Source: Lachnospiraceae bacterium
Lineage (GTDB): Bacteria > Bacillota > Clostridia > Lachnospirales > Lachnospiraceae
Reading direction: 5' to 3'
Assembly: GCA_014804695.1 (NCBI GenBank)
Contig: JAAUZJ010000010.1
Location: 56,120-120,119, forward strand
DNA: 64,000 nucleotides
The notes beneath the pieces were generated by a model. The model was not told the DNA's origin. It did no database searches and saw nothing but the letters and a program-made list of their open reading frames with translations. Shown one piece after another: positions 39,080 through 49,993 of this stretch. The stretch's first letter is position 1; every line of letters starts with the position of its first letter. The position numbers and the translations under genes are program-made.

Positions 39080-40720
39080 ATGAAAATACGTAAGAATTCT
39101 CAGCGGGAATTTAAAGGCAATATGACGGCATATGCGGGAATTATTGCTTATATAATATGCCTTGTACTCAGGATTCCCCTATGTAGGTTTATAGGGGATG
39201 AAGGCGTTGGACTCTATGCTATGGCATTTGAGATATTTATATTAATTATGCTTTTGTTTTCGCATGGTATTTCAAGGACAATAACAGGCATGATACGCTA
39301 TCGTGTAAAGAGAGCACAGTATAAGAGTGCAAGGAAGGTTTTTGGCACCGCTTTCAGATTTTCCTTTATTGCAAGCGTAGTATTTGCAGTCGTAGTGGCG
39401 GCAGCATCAGAATTGATCGCAGATACGTTAGTCTTAGAGCCTATGAGTAAAAAAGCAGTGCTTGCAGTTTCGCCGGTGATCATACTGGCCGCGCTTGTAA
39501 ATGTATTCAGGGGATATTATAACGGAAACGGTTATGGCGTATTAGGTGCACATTCACAGTATATTGAAAAAATAGCAATTGTTATCTTTTCCGTCATATG
39601 CGGTAGATTTATGTATGACTATGGACTTAAAGTATCGGCTCTGCTTAAAAACGATATGGCGGCGTATTCCTATGGTGCATTGGGAGCTGTAATTGGTATG
39701 ATGTTAGCCGAACTTATTACGCTTATTTACCTTCTTGTTATTTTTATAATTTATTCCGGAACATGGAAAAAGCAGCTTGCACAGGACGGTGCAAGAAGAG
39801 TTGAAAGTGATGGGGAAATATCAAGGCTTATTCTTGGCAATGCGTTTCCTACAGCTGTTATTGCCGTTATCTGCAATTCTTTTATGCTGATTGACCAGCG
39901 TTTTTTTAACTATTGCATGAACCGGATGGAGCTTGGAGCACAGAGAGCCGGAATTTGGGGGGCGTATTATGGTAAATTTGCAGCCCTTACAGGAATAGGC
40001 GCTGCATTTGTATGTCTGGCATTATATGGTTTTATCGGTAAGATCGGAAGCGCATATGACAAAGAAGAGTATCGCATGATGAAGGACCGCATGGGCAGCG
40101 CGGTTAAGACGTTGTGCGTTATTGCAATTCCGATCGTAGTATTTATGACGGTCATGGCACAGGCTCTTGTTAACGGGCTGTATAAAGGTGAAAATGAACT
40201 GGCTATAAGCCTGGTCAGGTGCGGGAGCGTTATAATCTTCCTGTATGGTGCAGCTTATTTATTTGGACAGCTTATGTTGAAAGTGCATATGGGAAAGGAA
40301 TTTATAATATCACTTGTTATTTCATTTGCGTTACATATAGCCGCGCTTTTTCTGATGGAAAGAGTTCTCTTAATGGGAGCTGCTGGGATATTATACTCTA
40401 CGATTATTTTTATAGGTCTGCTTGCAGTGTTGTGCTTTGTATTTACGATAAAAAGGTTAAAATACCGGCAGGAACTTATTTATTCGGTTCTGCTTCCGGC
40501 GTTGGCTGCGTGTATAGTGGGGCTTATAGTAATGCTGCTTAATAAGCTGCTTTTGCCGGTAGTCGGAAATCTGCCAACACTTTTAATAACGGCAGTTATT
40601 GGATTTGCTTTATATATATTGATATTAATAGCGCTTCGTGTATTGAATGAGGGGGAACTGTCAAAACTGCCTTTTGGAAACTTATGGATTAAACTTGGAA
40701 GAACGGTAGGGCTGATGTAA
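39080..40720 (+). CDS. Polysaccharide biosynthesis/flippase family protein (SpoVB/MurJ-like MATE superfamily)
   Basis: 14-TM-like protein; GISRTITGMIRYRVKR, VFRGYYNGNGYGV. Confidence 0.87.
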   Translation: MKIRKNSQREFKGNMTAYAGIIAYIICLVLRIPLCRFIGDEGVGLYAMAFEIFILIMLLFSHGISRTITGMIRYRVKRAQYKSARKVFGTAFRFSFIASVVFAVVVAAASELIADTLVLEPMSKKAVLAVSPVIILAALVNVFRGYYNGNGYGVLGAHSQYIEKIAIVIFSVICGRFMYDYGLKVSALLKNDMAAYSYGALGAVIGMMLAELITLIYLLVIFIIYSGTWKKQLAQDGARRVESDGEISRLILGNAFPTAVIAVICNSFMLIDQRFFNYCMNRMELGAQRAGIWGAYYGKFAALTGIGAAFVCLALYGFIGKIGSAYDKEEYRMMKDRMGSAVKTLCVIAIPIVVFMTVMAQALVNGLYKGENELAISLVRCGSVIIFLYGAAYLFGQLMLKVHMGKEFIISLVISFALHIAALFLMERVLLMGAAGILYSTIIFIGLLAVLCFVFTIKRLKYRQELIYSVLLPALAACIVGLIVMLLNKLLLPVVGNLPTLLITAVIGFALYILILIALRVLNEGELSKLPFGNLWIKLGRTVGLM

Positions 40721-40798
40721 GGAGTTATTATGTTAAGAAAAACTGAATAAAATATAAAATTTGACTGATACTGATTATATAGTATTTTTGGAAAGGAC

Positions 40799-41527
40799 AT
40801 GGGCTTACCGGAAATGAAGGTTTTTAAACGTATCAGTCTTTTTTTGTTTACAGCGGGTGTGATGTTTGGCGCGGGAAGCTATGCCACGCTTAAGGCGGAG
40901 CATTTTTTTTACCCTAATAAATATGAGAATGATAATGATAAGATCATAGAGAATTCTTTGGAAAAGGTATTTGAGGATGAAAGTGCATCAGATGAATCAG
41001 ACAATACGAATCTTATAGGTGAAGATGATGAGGTAAAAGAGGCAGATGAGGAGCGTGTGATTGAAGCCGCGGTCGAAGAAATTCCGGTAATTACGGCTGA
41101 TACCGTTTATCTGGTTGGCGAAATAAATTTATCCGACGGAAGTATTGACGAAAAGGAAGAGGAGGTTCCAACCAAATATATCGGACTTGACAGGATAAGC
41201 CTTCTTGACGAACTTGAGGAATATAATAAAAATCCGCCGCTTGCCGAACTTAAGCAGGGTTTTACTAATATTGAACTTACGGCCTTTTCCAAGGAAAGAG
41301 TGGTTATATGCAAGTATTACCAGCCGGAGCCCGAAGAAGAGGGGTTTTATTTAATGGTGGCGGATCATTATGTGATCGTATATAAGGAAGACAAGCAGAG
41401 TATTTATATGAATACGGACATTTTATTGGAGAGTCTGAATTCACAGCTTCAAGATGAGATAATAAAAGGCAAGTATATTGAAAACGAACAGGAGTTATAT
41501 AATTTTCTTGAGTCTTATTCCAGTTAG
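40799..41527 (+). CDS. Hypothetical TM-anchored protein with BofC C-terminal-like domain
   Basis: N-terminal TM; acidic linker; EEEGFYLMVADHYVIVYKEDKQSIYMNTDI...ENEQELYNFLESYSS resembles BofC_C. Confidence 0.6.
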   Translation: MGLPEMKVFKRISLFLFTAGVMFGAGSYATLKAEHFFYPNKYENDNDKIIENSLEKVFEDESASDESDNTNLIGEDDEVKEADEERVIEAAVEEIPVITADTVYLVGEINLSDGSIDEKEEEVPTKYIGLDRISLLDELEEYNKNPPLAELKQGFTNIELTAFSKERVVICKYYQPEPEEEGFYLMVADHYVIVYKEDKQSIYMNTDILLESLNSQLQDEIIKGKYIENEQELYNFLESYSS

Positions 41528-41531
41528 TGTT

Positions 41532-41642
41532 ATAGTGTGAAGAGAAGTTCTAAGGCTCATACAGCAAAAGTCTGATTCTCAGACTTGGCTGATTTCGCAA
41601 AGTCAGCATAGCTGACTTAGAACTTCTATAGCTTCACACTAT
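41532..41642. repeat. Palindromic intergenic element with nested hairpins
   Basis: ATAGTGTGAAG-AG-AAGTTCTAAG ... CTTAGAACTT-CTATAG-CTTCACACTAT; nested AAGTCTGA-TTC-TCAGACTT and AGTCAGC-ATA-GCTGACT. Confidence 0.8.
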
Positions 41643-41668
41643 GAAAGATTTGTATCGCCAGAGGTGGC

Positions 41669-42970
41669 ATGAGGATTGAGATGAGTAGGAAAGTTGCGGT
41701 AATAGGCGGCGGCGCGGCTGGGATGATGTCAGCGGTTCAGGCGGCTCTTCTCGGAGCGCAGGTAGAGCTTTATGAGAAAAATAACAGGGTTGGAAAGAAA
41801 CTTCTTGCTACCGGAAACGGCAAGTGCAATTTTTCCAACATGAATATGGAACAAAGCGTTTATTATGGCAGCATGGCGGCTTATTATGATGAGATGTTTT
41901 CTAAGTTTGGCGTCAGGGACACGATTGACTTCTTCAGTCAATGCGGGATGCTTATAAAAGATAAAAACGGCTACCTTTATCCCCGCTCCGAACAGGCTGC
42001 TACCGTACTGGATGTACTGCGATTTGAGCTGGAGAAATGTAAAGTGACTGTCTATACGGACATGAGCGTGAAAGGTATTCAGATAGGACAAAGTGGCAGT
42101 AAGAATAATGAAAAAAACTGCGAAAATAGCAATGAAAGTAAAAAAATTGGAGTAATCACTGTTAGCGCGGCATCAGGCGGTAACGCAGTTAAGTTCTACG
42201 ACGCAGTGATCCTCGCCTGCGGTGGAATGGCGGCTCCTAAGACCGGCTCCGACGGAAGCGGACTTAAAATAGCGCAGGATTTAGGGCATCAGCTCATAAA
42301 AGCAGTGCCTGCTTTAGTCCAGCTTCGCTGCAGTGATCCTTTTTTTAAAAGCGTGGCAGGCGTTAGAACGGACGCAGGAGTGACGCTGTATATTGATGGA
42401 CAAAAAGAGGCTTATGAGCGGGGGGAGTTACAGCTTACCGATTATGGCATCTCCGGTATACCGGTTTTTCAATTCAGCAGAAAGGCAGCTTACGGCCTTT
42501 TACATAAAAGAAAAGTTGAAGCATATATTAATTTCCTGCCGGATTACACTGATGACGAGTACGGGAAGTTATGGGAGATGAGGTGGAAAAGCCAGTCATC
42601 CGGGTATTTGGAGCAGTTTTTAACAGGGATTGCCAATAAAAAAATCAATCAGCTTATTATAAAATTGGCGGGATGCGGACCTCATGATAAAGTGAGTGAT
42701 ATTCCGGCAAAGAAGCGCAAGAAGATTGAAGATCTGTACCGAAGTCTTAAGGTTACGGTATGCAAAACCAACGGTTTTGAATATTCACAGGTCAGTGCCG
42801 GGGGGATTTTAGCAGAGGAACTTACATTGGATTTAGAGTCCAAGATAGTACCGAATCTTTACTTCGCAGGAGAAATCATAGATATGGATGGAATCTGCGG
42901 CGGATATAACTTGCAGTGGGCATGGACAAGCGGTGCGGTTGCGGGGCGTGCTGCAGCCACAAAACATTGA
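41669..42970 (+). CDS. NAD(P)/FAD-dependent oxidoreductase (HI0933/YhiN family)
   Basis: VAVIGGGAAGMMSAVQAALLGAQVELYEKNNRVGKKLLATGNGKCNFSN; GEIIDMDGICGGYNLQWAWTSG. Confidence 0.94.
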   Translation: MRIEMSRKVAVIGGGAAGMMSAVQAALLGAQVELYEKNNRVGKKLLATGNGKCNFSNMNMEQSVYYGSMAAYYDEMFSKFGVRDTIDFFSQCGMLIKDKNGYLYPRSEQAATVLDVLRFELEKCKVTVYTDMSVKGIQIGQSGSKNNEKNCENSNESKKIGVITVSAASGGNAVKFYDAVILACGGMAAPKTGSDGSGLKIAQDLGHQLIKAVPALVQLRCSDPFFKSVAGVRTDAGVTLYIDGQKEAYERGELQLTDYGISGIPVFQFSRKAAYGLLHKRKVEAYINFLPDYTDDEYGKLWEMRWKSQSSGYLEQFLTGIANKKINQLIIKLAGCGPHDKVSDIPAKKRKKIEDLYRSLKVTVCKTNGFEYSQVSAGGILAEELTLDLESKIVPNLYFAGEIIDMDGICGGYNLQWAWTSGAVAGRAAATKH

Positions 42971-43017
42971 ATAAGTTTTCACACTTTGAGAGAAAGGCAT
43001 GGTTATTGATATAGAAA

Positions 43018-44661
43018 ATGATAAGAATAAATCAGATAAAGCTGCCTATATCCCATACAGATAAAGAACTTATTAAAAAAGCAGCAAACTTATTAGACGT
43101 TGAACCGGACAAGATTTTATCCTGTAAAATTGTCAAAAAGTCCATAGATGCCAGAAAGAAACCGGAAATATATTTTATATATGCAATAGATATAGAAACC
43201 GAAAATGAGGACGGAATTCTCGGTCGCTTAAGTTCGGGACGTTCACACCGAAACAGAAGTGTTCAGATCACTAAAGCTAAGGAGCAGGGATATAGTTTTC
43301 CTGATTCCGGAGAAATTAAGATAAATAAACGCCCTGTAATAATCGGCACCGGGCCGGCCGGGCTTTTCTGCGGATATTATTTATCACTTTACGGTTATCG
43401 CCCTATCCTGCTTGAACGTGGAAAAGCGGTGGATGAGAGGCGTAAGGATGTTGAAAAGTTCTGGGAAAGCGGCGTGCTTAACACAGATTCTAACGTCCAG
43501 TTTGGAGAGGGCGGAGCGGGAACCTTTTCGGATGGGAAGCTCAACACCCTTATTAAGGATAAAACCGGAAGAAATAAAGAGGTGCTTAAGGTTTTTGTAC
43601 GATCAGGTGCACCGGAAGAAATTTTATATGAAGCCAAACCGCATATCGGCACCGACATACTGATGAATGTGGTGAAAAATATGCGAAACGAGATAACCGC
43701 GCATGGCGGTGAGGTACGCTTTGAGAGCAAAGTAACTGATATTATAATAGATAAGGATAGAATAACAGGGGTTATTATTAATGACAGCGAGCAGCTTTCA
43801 ACTGATATAGTAGTATTTGCCATCGGCCATAGTGCAAGAGATACCTTTTATATGCTTAATAGGCATGGCGTACCAATGGAAGCGAAGGCATTTGCGGTCG
43901 GACTTAGAGTTGAGCATCCGCGAAAGTTTATTAATAACACCCAGTATGGAATGGAAGAAAATAAGCATCTTCCGACGGCAAACTATAAGTTGACCGCTAA
44001 AGCCACAAATGGCAGGGGAGTCTATTCATTTTGCATGTGTCCCGGAGGTTATGTGGTAAATGCCTCTTCTGAGGAGGGGCGGCTTGCAATAAACGGCATG
44101 AGTTACAGTAAAAGAAATGGTGATAATTCCAACAGCGCCATAATAATTACCGTAACGCCGGAGGATTTTGAAAGTACGCATCCGTTTTCCGGAGTGGAAT
44201 TTCAGCGCCTTTTAGAAAAAAAAGCCTTTGAGGTCGGGAAAGGGCAGGTCCCTGTGGAAACTTACGGTGATTTTAGACAGGCTGTTACAGGCGCGATGCC
44301 GTCTATATCGGTGATTGCCGGTGAGTATCCGGATTTTAAGCCACAAATAAAGGGAGCCTATAGTTTTGCACCTGTTCATAAAATTTTGCCGGAGGTTCTT
44401 AATCAATCGTTTGTAGAAGGAATGGAGCAGTTTAACAGGATGATGCCGGGTTTCGCGGATAGCGGCGTTTATGTATCCGGTGTTGAAAGCAGGACTTCTT
44501 CGCCGGTACGCATACATAGGGATGAACTTGGACAGTCGCAGATTCGCGGGCTTTACCCATGCGGTGAAGGTGCGGGATATGCAGGCGGAATTACATCGGC
44601 AGCTATGGACGGCATGGCTATTGCTGAAAAAATTGCAAGTGTTTATAAGGGTGAAAAATGA
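43018..44661 (+). CDS. FAD-dependent dehydrogenase (COG2509-like)
   Basis: VIIGTGPAGLFCGYYLSLYGYRPILLERG; QFGEGGAGTFSDGKLNT; CPGGYVVNASSEEGRLAINGMS. Confidence 0.93.
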   Translation: MIRINQIKLPISHTDKELIKKAANLLDVEPDKILSCKIVKKSIDARKKPEIYFIYAIDIETENEDGILGRLSSGRSHRNRSVQITKAKEQGYSFPDSGEIKINKRPVIIGTGPAGLFCGYYLSLYGYRPILLERGKAVDERRKDVEKFWESGVLNTDSNVQFGEGGAGTFSDGKLNTLIKDKTGRNKEVLKVFVRSGAPEEILYEAKPHIGTDILMNVVKNMRNEITAHGGEVRFESKVTDIIIDKDRITGVIINDSEQLSTDIVVFAIGHSARDTFYMLNRHGVPMEAKAFAVGLRVEHPRKFINNTQYGMEENKHLPTANYKLTAKATNGRGVYSFCMCPGGYVVNASSEEGRLAINGMSYSKRNGDNSNSAIIITVTPEDFESTHPFSGVEFQRLLEKKAFEVGKGQVPVETYGDFRQAVTGAMPSISVIAGEYPDFKPQIKGAYSFAPVHKILPEVLNQSFVEGMEQFNRMMPGFADSGVYVSGVESRTSSPVRIHRDELGQSQIRGLYPCGEGAGYAGGITSAAMDGMAIAEKIASVYKGEK

Positions 44662-44677
44662 TTGGAGAGTGATATAA

Positions 44678-45541
44678 ATGTCAGGAATCAGGGAAACACT
44701 TAAGGATAAAAAGAGAATTGTTATAAAAATAGGTTCATCATCCCTACAGCATGTAGAAACAGGGAATTTGGACTATGCAAAACTTGATATGCTTGTCAGG
44801 GAGCTTTGTGATTTAAGAAATCAGGGTAAGGATGTGGTGCTTGTTACGTCAGGCGCAATCGCTGTCGGAAAAAGAGCTGTTAACTTTAACGACGTAAAAG
44901 AAGAAAACCCTATAGCCGTTAAGCAGGCATATGCGGCAATAGGGCAGGCAAGGCTTATGATGACCTATCAGAAGATTTTTGCGGAATATAATCAGGTTGC
45001 AGCTCAGATTCTTATGACCAAATATACGATAGTGGATAACCTCAATCGTTTTAATGCAAGGAATACATTTGCAGAGTTATTTAAGCTTGGCGTTATTCCG
45101 ATAGTAAATGAAAATGATACCGTAGCGACCCATGAAATTGAGATTGGAGATAACGATACACTCTCGGCAATCGTAGCTTCGTTGGTCGGTGCCGATCTGC
45201 TCATCCTTTTATCCGATATCGACGGACTCTATACGGATGATCCGCACAGTAATCCGGACGCTAAGTATATAGAAGTGGTAGAAGAACTTACGGAAGAACT
45301 CCTTGAAATGGGAAAAGAATCCACTGGAAGCGATTCGGGAACCGGCGGTATGAATACCAAGCTTCAGGCGGCTAAGATCGCAAGCAGCGTCGGTATCGAT
45401 ATGGTTATTGCCAACAGCAGGGAAATTAAGAATATCCGAAGGATTTTAGATGGGAAAAATATCGGAACGCTGTTTGTGGCAAACAGAGATGAGCAGTTTG
45501 ATCTTCCGTTGTATGTGCAGCAGATGCATATTAAGGGATAG
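44678..45541 (+). CDS. proB: Glutamate 5-kinase
   Basis: IVIKIGSSSLQ, VTSGAIAVGKRAV, GTGGMNTKLQAAKIA; no PUA domain. Confidence 0.97.
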   Translation: MSGIRETLKDKKRIVIKIGSSSLQHVETGNLDYAKLDMLVRELCDLRNQGKDVVLVTSGAIAVGKRAVNFNDVKEENPIAVKQAYAAIGQARLMMTYQKIFAEYNQVAAQILMTKYTIVDNLNRFNARNTFAELFKLGVIPIVNENDTVATHEIEIGDNDTLSAIVASLVGADLLILLSDIDGLYTDDPHSNPDAKYIEVVEELTEELLEMGKESTGSDSGTGGMNTKLQAAKIASSVGIDMVIANSREIKNIRRILDGKNIGTLFVANRDEQFDLPLYVQQMHIKG

Positions 45542-45607
45542 CGGGATAGGATATTGGAAATGTTTGAGCAATTGATTGGTAATATATGAGAAAGGCGGAT
45601 AACTTAT

Positions 45608-45841
45608 ATGGGCGAAGACAATGCGAAGTATACAATGGATGAAATGGTCAAGCGAATTAATGAACTGTATCATAAATCACAGGCGGAAGGTTTGACGGAT
45701 GCCGAAAAAGAAGAACAGGATAAGCTAAGGCATGCCTATGCAGCGAATATAAGGAATAACCTTCGCGGGCAGCTTGATAATATTTCAATTGTGGAAAAGG
45801 ACGGTTCGATCACTAATTTAGGAGAAAAACATGGACGTTAG
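45608..45841 (+). CDS. DUF896 (YnzC-like) domain protein
   Basis: RINELYHKSQAEGLTDAEKEEQDKLRHAYAANIRNNLRGQLDNI. Confidence 0.93.
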   Translation: MGEDNAKYTMDEMVKRINELYHKSQAEGLTDAEKEEQDKLRHAYAANIRNNLRGQLDNISIVEKDGSITNLGEKHGR

Positions 45842-46490
45842 TTTAAATGATGGAAAAGATTTGGCTGACGAAAAAAAGCGGATCAGAAGAGAGGCATTAT
45901 CTGTCCGAGATATGCTTTCGCAGGAACTTCGGCAAGAGAAGAGCAGTAAAATCTTACAGACTATATATGAAATGGAAATATATAAAATAACAAACGTTAT
46001 ATTATGCTATGTGGATTACCAAAGCGAAGTTATAACTACGCCTCTGATTGAGCGGGCGATTGCAGATGGGAAAAAAGTCTTTTGCCCGAAAGTATCCGGA
46101 ACTGATATGGAGTTTTACCGTATAATAGGTGTGGGCGAACTTAAGGCAGGATACAAGGGAATAAAAGAACCGGTGGGCAGTCAAGACTTTTTGGATTTTT
46201 TATGTGAGAGAGATGACTTGTCGGACGATCCGGATGCCGGGAATAGGGTAAATAACAAAACGCTTGTTATTATACCGGGGTCAGCTTTTGATAAAGGCTG
46301 TCACAGGATGGGATATGGAAAGGGTTTTTATGATAAATATCTGACACGGCTGTTGGAAAATAATATTGATGTTTATATGCTTGGATTAGGATATGAATGT
46401 CAGTTAATTGATAAGGTGCCATGTGAGGCGCATGATATTGTTCTTGATATGCTGGTGACAGAAGAAAATATATATAGGAGGAAGATATAG
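45831..46490 (+). CDS. 5-formyltetrahydrofolate cyclo-ligase
   Basis: KKRIRREALSVRD; LVIIPGSAFDKGCHRMGYGKGFYDKYL. Confidence 0.95.
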   Translation: MDVSLNDGKDLADEKKRIRREALSVRDMLSQELRQEKSSKILQTIYEMEIYKITNVILCYVDYQSEVITTPLIERAIADGKKVFCPKVSGTDMEFYRIIGVGELKAGYKGIKEPVGSQDFLDFLCERDDLSDDPDAGNRVNNKTLVIIPGSAFDKGCHRMGYGKGFYDKYLTRLLENNIDVYMLGLGYECQLIDKVPCEAHDIVLDMLVTEENIYRRKI

Positions 46491-46492
46491 TT

Positions 46493-47740
46493 ATGTGTAA
46501 TTTAGAAGAAATCGGAAAAAGGGCGGTGGATGCCAAATATGTTTTGCAGATGCTTCCCACTGTAAAAAAGGATGAGGCGCTTAAGGCAGTAGCGGATGCC
46601 CTGTTGGAAAGGCGTAAAGAAATTCTTGAAGCCAATGAAAAAGATTTGGTTATAGCGCAGGACAACGGTATGCATGAGGGAATGCTTGACCGGTTAAAAC
46701 TTACGTCTGAGCGTATTGAGGCAATGGCGCAGGGGCTTGTGCAGATTGCGGGCTTAACCGACCCTCTGGGTGAGGTGTTGGATAGATTTAACAGACCAAA
46801 CGGCCTTCAGATCACAAAGATTCGTGTACCGCTCGGAGTTGTTGGGATTATTTATGAATCCAGGCCTAATGTTACTGCGGATGCTTTTGGACTGTGTTTT
46901 AAGACCGGTAATGCGGTTATATTAAAAGGTGGTAAGGATGCAATTAATTCAAACATTGCAATAACAGATGTTATTAGAGAGGCACTTGCCAAAGAAGGAA
47001 TAACCGAGGACGCCATACAGCTTATTACTGATAACGATAGAAGCGTAACTAATGAATTTATGAAGATGAATAAATACATAGATGTGCTGATTCCAAGAGG
47101 CGGTGCGGGGCTGATCCGTGCGGTTGTGGAGAATAGTACAGTTCCTGTAATTGAGACAGGCAGCGGAAATTGTCATATTTATATTGATGAGGATGCGGAT
47201 ATAATGAAGATAATCCTGATCGTTATGAATGCCAAGATACAGCGCATCGGAGTGTGCAATGCCTGCGAGTCTTTAGTTATTCATGAGAAGATAGTTGACA
47301 AGGTGCTTCCGGCGCTTGGAAAGGCCCTTCGTGAGAAAAATGTGGAAATAAGGGGCGATGAGAGAGTACAGAAGGTGCTTTCAAATTGTGTGCCTGCATC
47401 GGATGAAGATTATGGAACGGAGTATCTGGATTACATTATTTCTATTAAAACCGTATCATCAATAGAAGAGGCAATTGAACATATCAATCGTTATTCAACC
47501 GGACATTCCGAGGCTATTATTACCGAGAATGACGAACATGCCCAGATGTTTTTGCATGGAATTGACTCTGCCTGCGTTTATGTAAATGCTTCCACCAGAT
47601 TTACTGACGGTTTTGAGTTTGGGTTCGGTGCGGAAATCGGAATAAGCACACAGAAACTCCATGCAAGGGGACCTATGGGCTTAAAAGAACTTACGACATA
47701 TAAATATGGTATAATTGGCGATGGACAGATAAGACAGTAA
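46493..47740 (+). CDS. proA: Gamma-glutamyl phosphate reductase
   Basis: VPLGVVGIIYESRPNVTADAFGLCFKTGNAVILKGGKDA; FGFGAEIGISTQKLHARGPMGL. Confidence 0.97.
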   Translation: MCNLEEIGKRAVDAKYVLQMLPTVKKDEALKAVADALLERRKEILEANEKDLVIAQDNGMHEGMLDRLKLTSERIEAMAQGLVQIAGLTDPLGEVLDRFNRPNGLQITKIRVPLGVVGIIYESRPNVTADAFGLCFKTGNAVILKGGKDAINSNIAITDVIREALAKEGITEDAIQLITDNDRSVTNEFMKMNKYIDVLIPRGGAGLIRAVVENSTVPVIETGSGNCHIYIDEDADIMKIILIVMNAKIQRIGVCNACESLVIHEKIVDKVLPALGKALREKNVEIRGDERVQKVLSNCVPASDEDYGTEYLDYIISIKTVSSIEEAIEHINRYSTGHSEAIITENDEHAQMFLHGIDSACVYVNASTRFTDGFEFGFGAEIGISTQKLHARGPMGLKELTTYKYGIIGDGQIRQ

Positions 47741-47853
47741 GCTTTTTATATACTTTTTTAGTATATTTAGTATGCTTTTATTCACATTTTCTGTATTTTG
47801 CTTGCATTTTTTATCTTTTTTTAAATTTTTTTGTTTATTTTTATACAAATGTG

Positions 47854-47862
47854 TGATATAAT
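47854..47862 (+). promoter_or_regulatory. Extended -10 promoter upstream of MCP gene
   Basis: TGATATAAT in AT-rich region. Confidence 0.45.
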
Positions 47863-47958
47863 GAAGTCGAATTTTTATGCTATTGAAAAGAAATTACATA
47901 AAGCATCAATGATATGCTGATTTCCAAAAAATATCTACAGTAAAGAGAGGGCAAAATT

Positions 47959-49701
47959 GTGGACAAAAAGAAGAAAAAAGGATTAAGCGTTTTAACCAAA
48001 ATAATACTTATGTGTTCTCTTCCCATGATCATCCTGAGCGTGATAATTACGGTTTATTCGGTTGAAGTGCTTATATCAGGAATGCAAAGTGAGGCAATAA
48101 AATCATTGAGTTACCTGTGTCAGAGTGTTTCGGCATCTTATGATGCACTTGATCCCGGAGATTATTATATGGATGGCGATCAACTTTATAAAGGTGAGTT
48201 TTGTATTTCAGGTAATGAGGATATAATTGATAGTTATACCAAAGGCTATGATGTTGATATTACACTTTTCTACGGTGACACCAGGCGGGCTACTTCTTTA
48301 AAGGATTCTCAGACAGGAGAGCGTATTATAGGAACTACGGCTTCTGACGCAGTAGTAGATAAGGTTATTAATAAAGGAGAAAGTTATACTTCTACTGACA
48401 TTACAATTAATAATAAGAATTACTATGCTTACTACCAACCGTTACAGAATAGCAACGGACAGATAGTCGGTATGATATTTGCGGGAGAACCGAGTGAAGA
48501 TATTGATAAAACAATAAGCCAGAGAAGACTTAGCATAATCGGAATTTCGTTATTTATTTTGATCATATCTATAGGAATATGTTCAGTTCTTATAAAAGGT
48601 ATAGTGAGTATTATAACTCATGCCGGAGGAATGGTTGATGGAATTTCAAATGGTGATTTACGTATACAACTGAGTGACAGGGCTGCCAGACTTAGTGAGA
48701 AAGCTAAAACCAGAGATGATGAAATAGGCATTATGATCAATTCTATGTATAGTCTGGTGGATAAACTTCAGGGGACGATAAGGAGAATTAAAGAGACAAC
48801 GGAAAATCTGCTTCAGGCGGGTGATTCACTTGAAGGAATGGCAAACCAGACCAGCAACACTACGGATGAGATCAGCAGGGCGATAGAAGAGGTTTCTAAA
48901 GGCGCCGTTATACAGGCGGAAGAGATTGAGTCTGCAACCATGCAGGTGGCTACTATCGGTAATATGATTGAAAGCATAGTTATAAGCGTAAAAGAATTAG
49001 ATGAGGTATCCAGAAATATGAAGCAGGCGGATGATGAATCCGAGCAGATCATTGATGAACTTGGCAGGTCTAATGACAGAACGATTGAAGCAATTAAAAA
49101 GATAGACGAATCCGTACATACTACGAATGATTCCGTTGGAAAGATTCAGGAAGCTGTTAATCTGATCACATCGATTGCCAGCGAGACAAGCCTTCTTGCA
49201 CTTAATGCTAGTATTGAGGCTGCAAGGGCAGGAGAGGCAGGACGTGGTTTTGCAGTTGTTGCATCCCAGATTTCTAAACTGTCCGAGGATTCCAATAATT
49301 CTGCTAAGACAATTGAGGATATTATTAATCAGCTTTCTGTTGATTCGGAAGCTTCCGTACAGATTATGGCAGAGGTGAGCGACATTATAGCTGAGCAGCA
49401 GAGTAAACTGAATGAAACAAGAATTAAATTTAACGATGTGAGCAAGGGCATTGATTCATCTATGGTAGAGTCCAAGAATATTTATGATCAGATTCAGGAA
49501 TGTGATGCGGCAAGAGTTAAAGTAACAGATGTTATTGAAAATCTGTCTGCGGTTTCCGAAGAAAATGCAGCTTCAACGCAACAGACAAATTCCTCTATGC
49601 AGGAACTTAATTACACTGTTAACCAACTTGCTGATGCTGCTAAGGAGCTTAAGAATATTGCAGATGCTCTTGGCGAAGATATTTCATTCTTCACTGTTTA
49701 G
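47959..49701 (+). CDS. Methyl-accepting chemotaxis protein with periplasmic Cache-type domain
   Basis: TM-extracellular ([35 protein letters not shown])-TM-HAMP; hairpin tip [38 protein letters not shown]. Confidence 0.96.
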   Translation: MDKKKKKGLSVLTKIILMCSLPMIILSVIITVYSVEVLISGMQSEAIKSLSYLCQSVSASYDALDPGDYYMDGDQLYKGEFCISGNEDIIDSYTKGYDVDITLFYGDTRRATSLKDSQTGERIIGTTASDAVVDKVINKGESYTSTDITINNKNYYAYYQPLQNSNGQIVGMIFAGEPSEDIDKTISQRRLSIIGISLFILIISIGICSVLIKGIVSIITHAGGMVDGISNGDLRIQLSDRAARLSEKAKTRDDEIGIMINSMYSLVDKLQGTIRRIKETTENLLQAGDSLEGMANQTSNTTDEISRAIEEVSKGAVIQAEEIESATMQVATIGNMIESIVISVKELDEVSRNMKQADDESEQIIDELGRSNDRTIEAIKKIDESVHTTNDSVGKIQEAVNLITSIASETSLLALNASIEAARAGEAGRGFAVVASQISKLSEDSNNSAKTIEDIINQLSVDSEASVQIMAEVSDIIAEQQSKLNETRIKFNDVSKGIDSSMVESKNIYDQIQECDAARVKVTDVIENLSAVSEENAASTQQTNSSMQELNYTVNQLADAAKELKNIADALGEDISFFTV

Positions 49702-49740
49702 TGATGATGCCTGTATTGGGTTTTGAATGGGAATAGAATT

Positions 49741-49989
49741 ATGAATAATGAGTTAGAAATGTCTGTTTCTCCAATATGCACTAAGGATGCACAGAAATAT
49801 GCGTTTGTATCCTTTACCGATGGAGTAAGAACCGCAGAAGGTAAAATTCCCGATTGCGTAATTATAAACAATAATGGTTTTGGCGAAGACGAAGTACAGC
49901 AATTGGAGGCTTACATGAAACAGGAACTGCCACAGCTTAAAAAGATGGCTGCTGGGATAAATGTATTAAAGAATTTTTTAACAACGTAA
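49741..49989 (+). CDS. Small hypothetical protein (82 aa)
   Basis: ORF just downstream of MCP; MNNELEMSVSPICTKDAQKYAFVSFTDGVRTAEGKIPDCVI. Confidence 0.65.
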   Translation: MNNELEMSVSPICTKDAQKYAFVSFTDGVRTAEGKIPDCVIINNNGFGEDEVQQLEAYMKQELPQLKKMAAGINVLKNFLTT

Positions 49990-49993
49990 TTAA

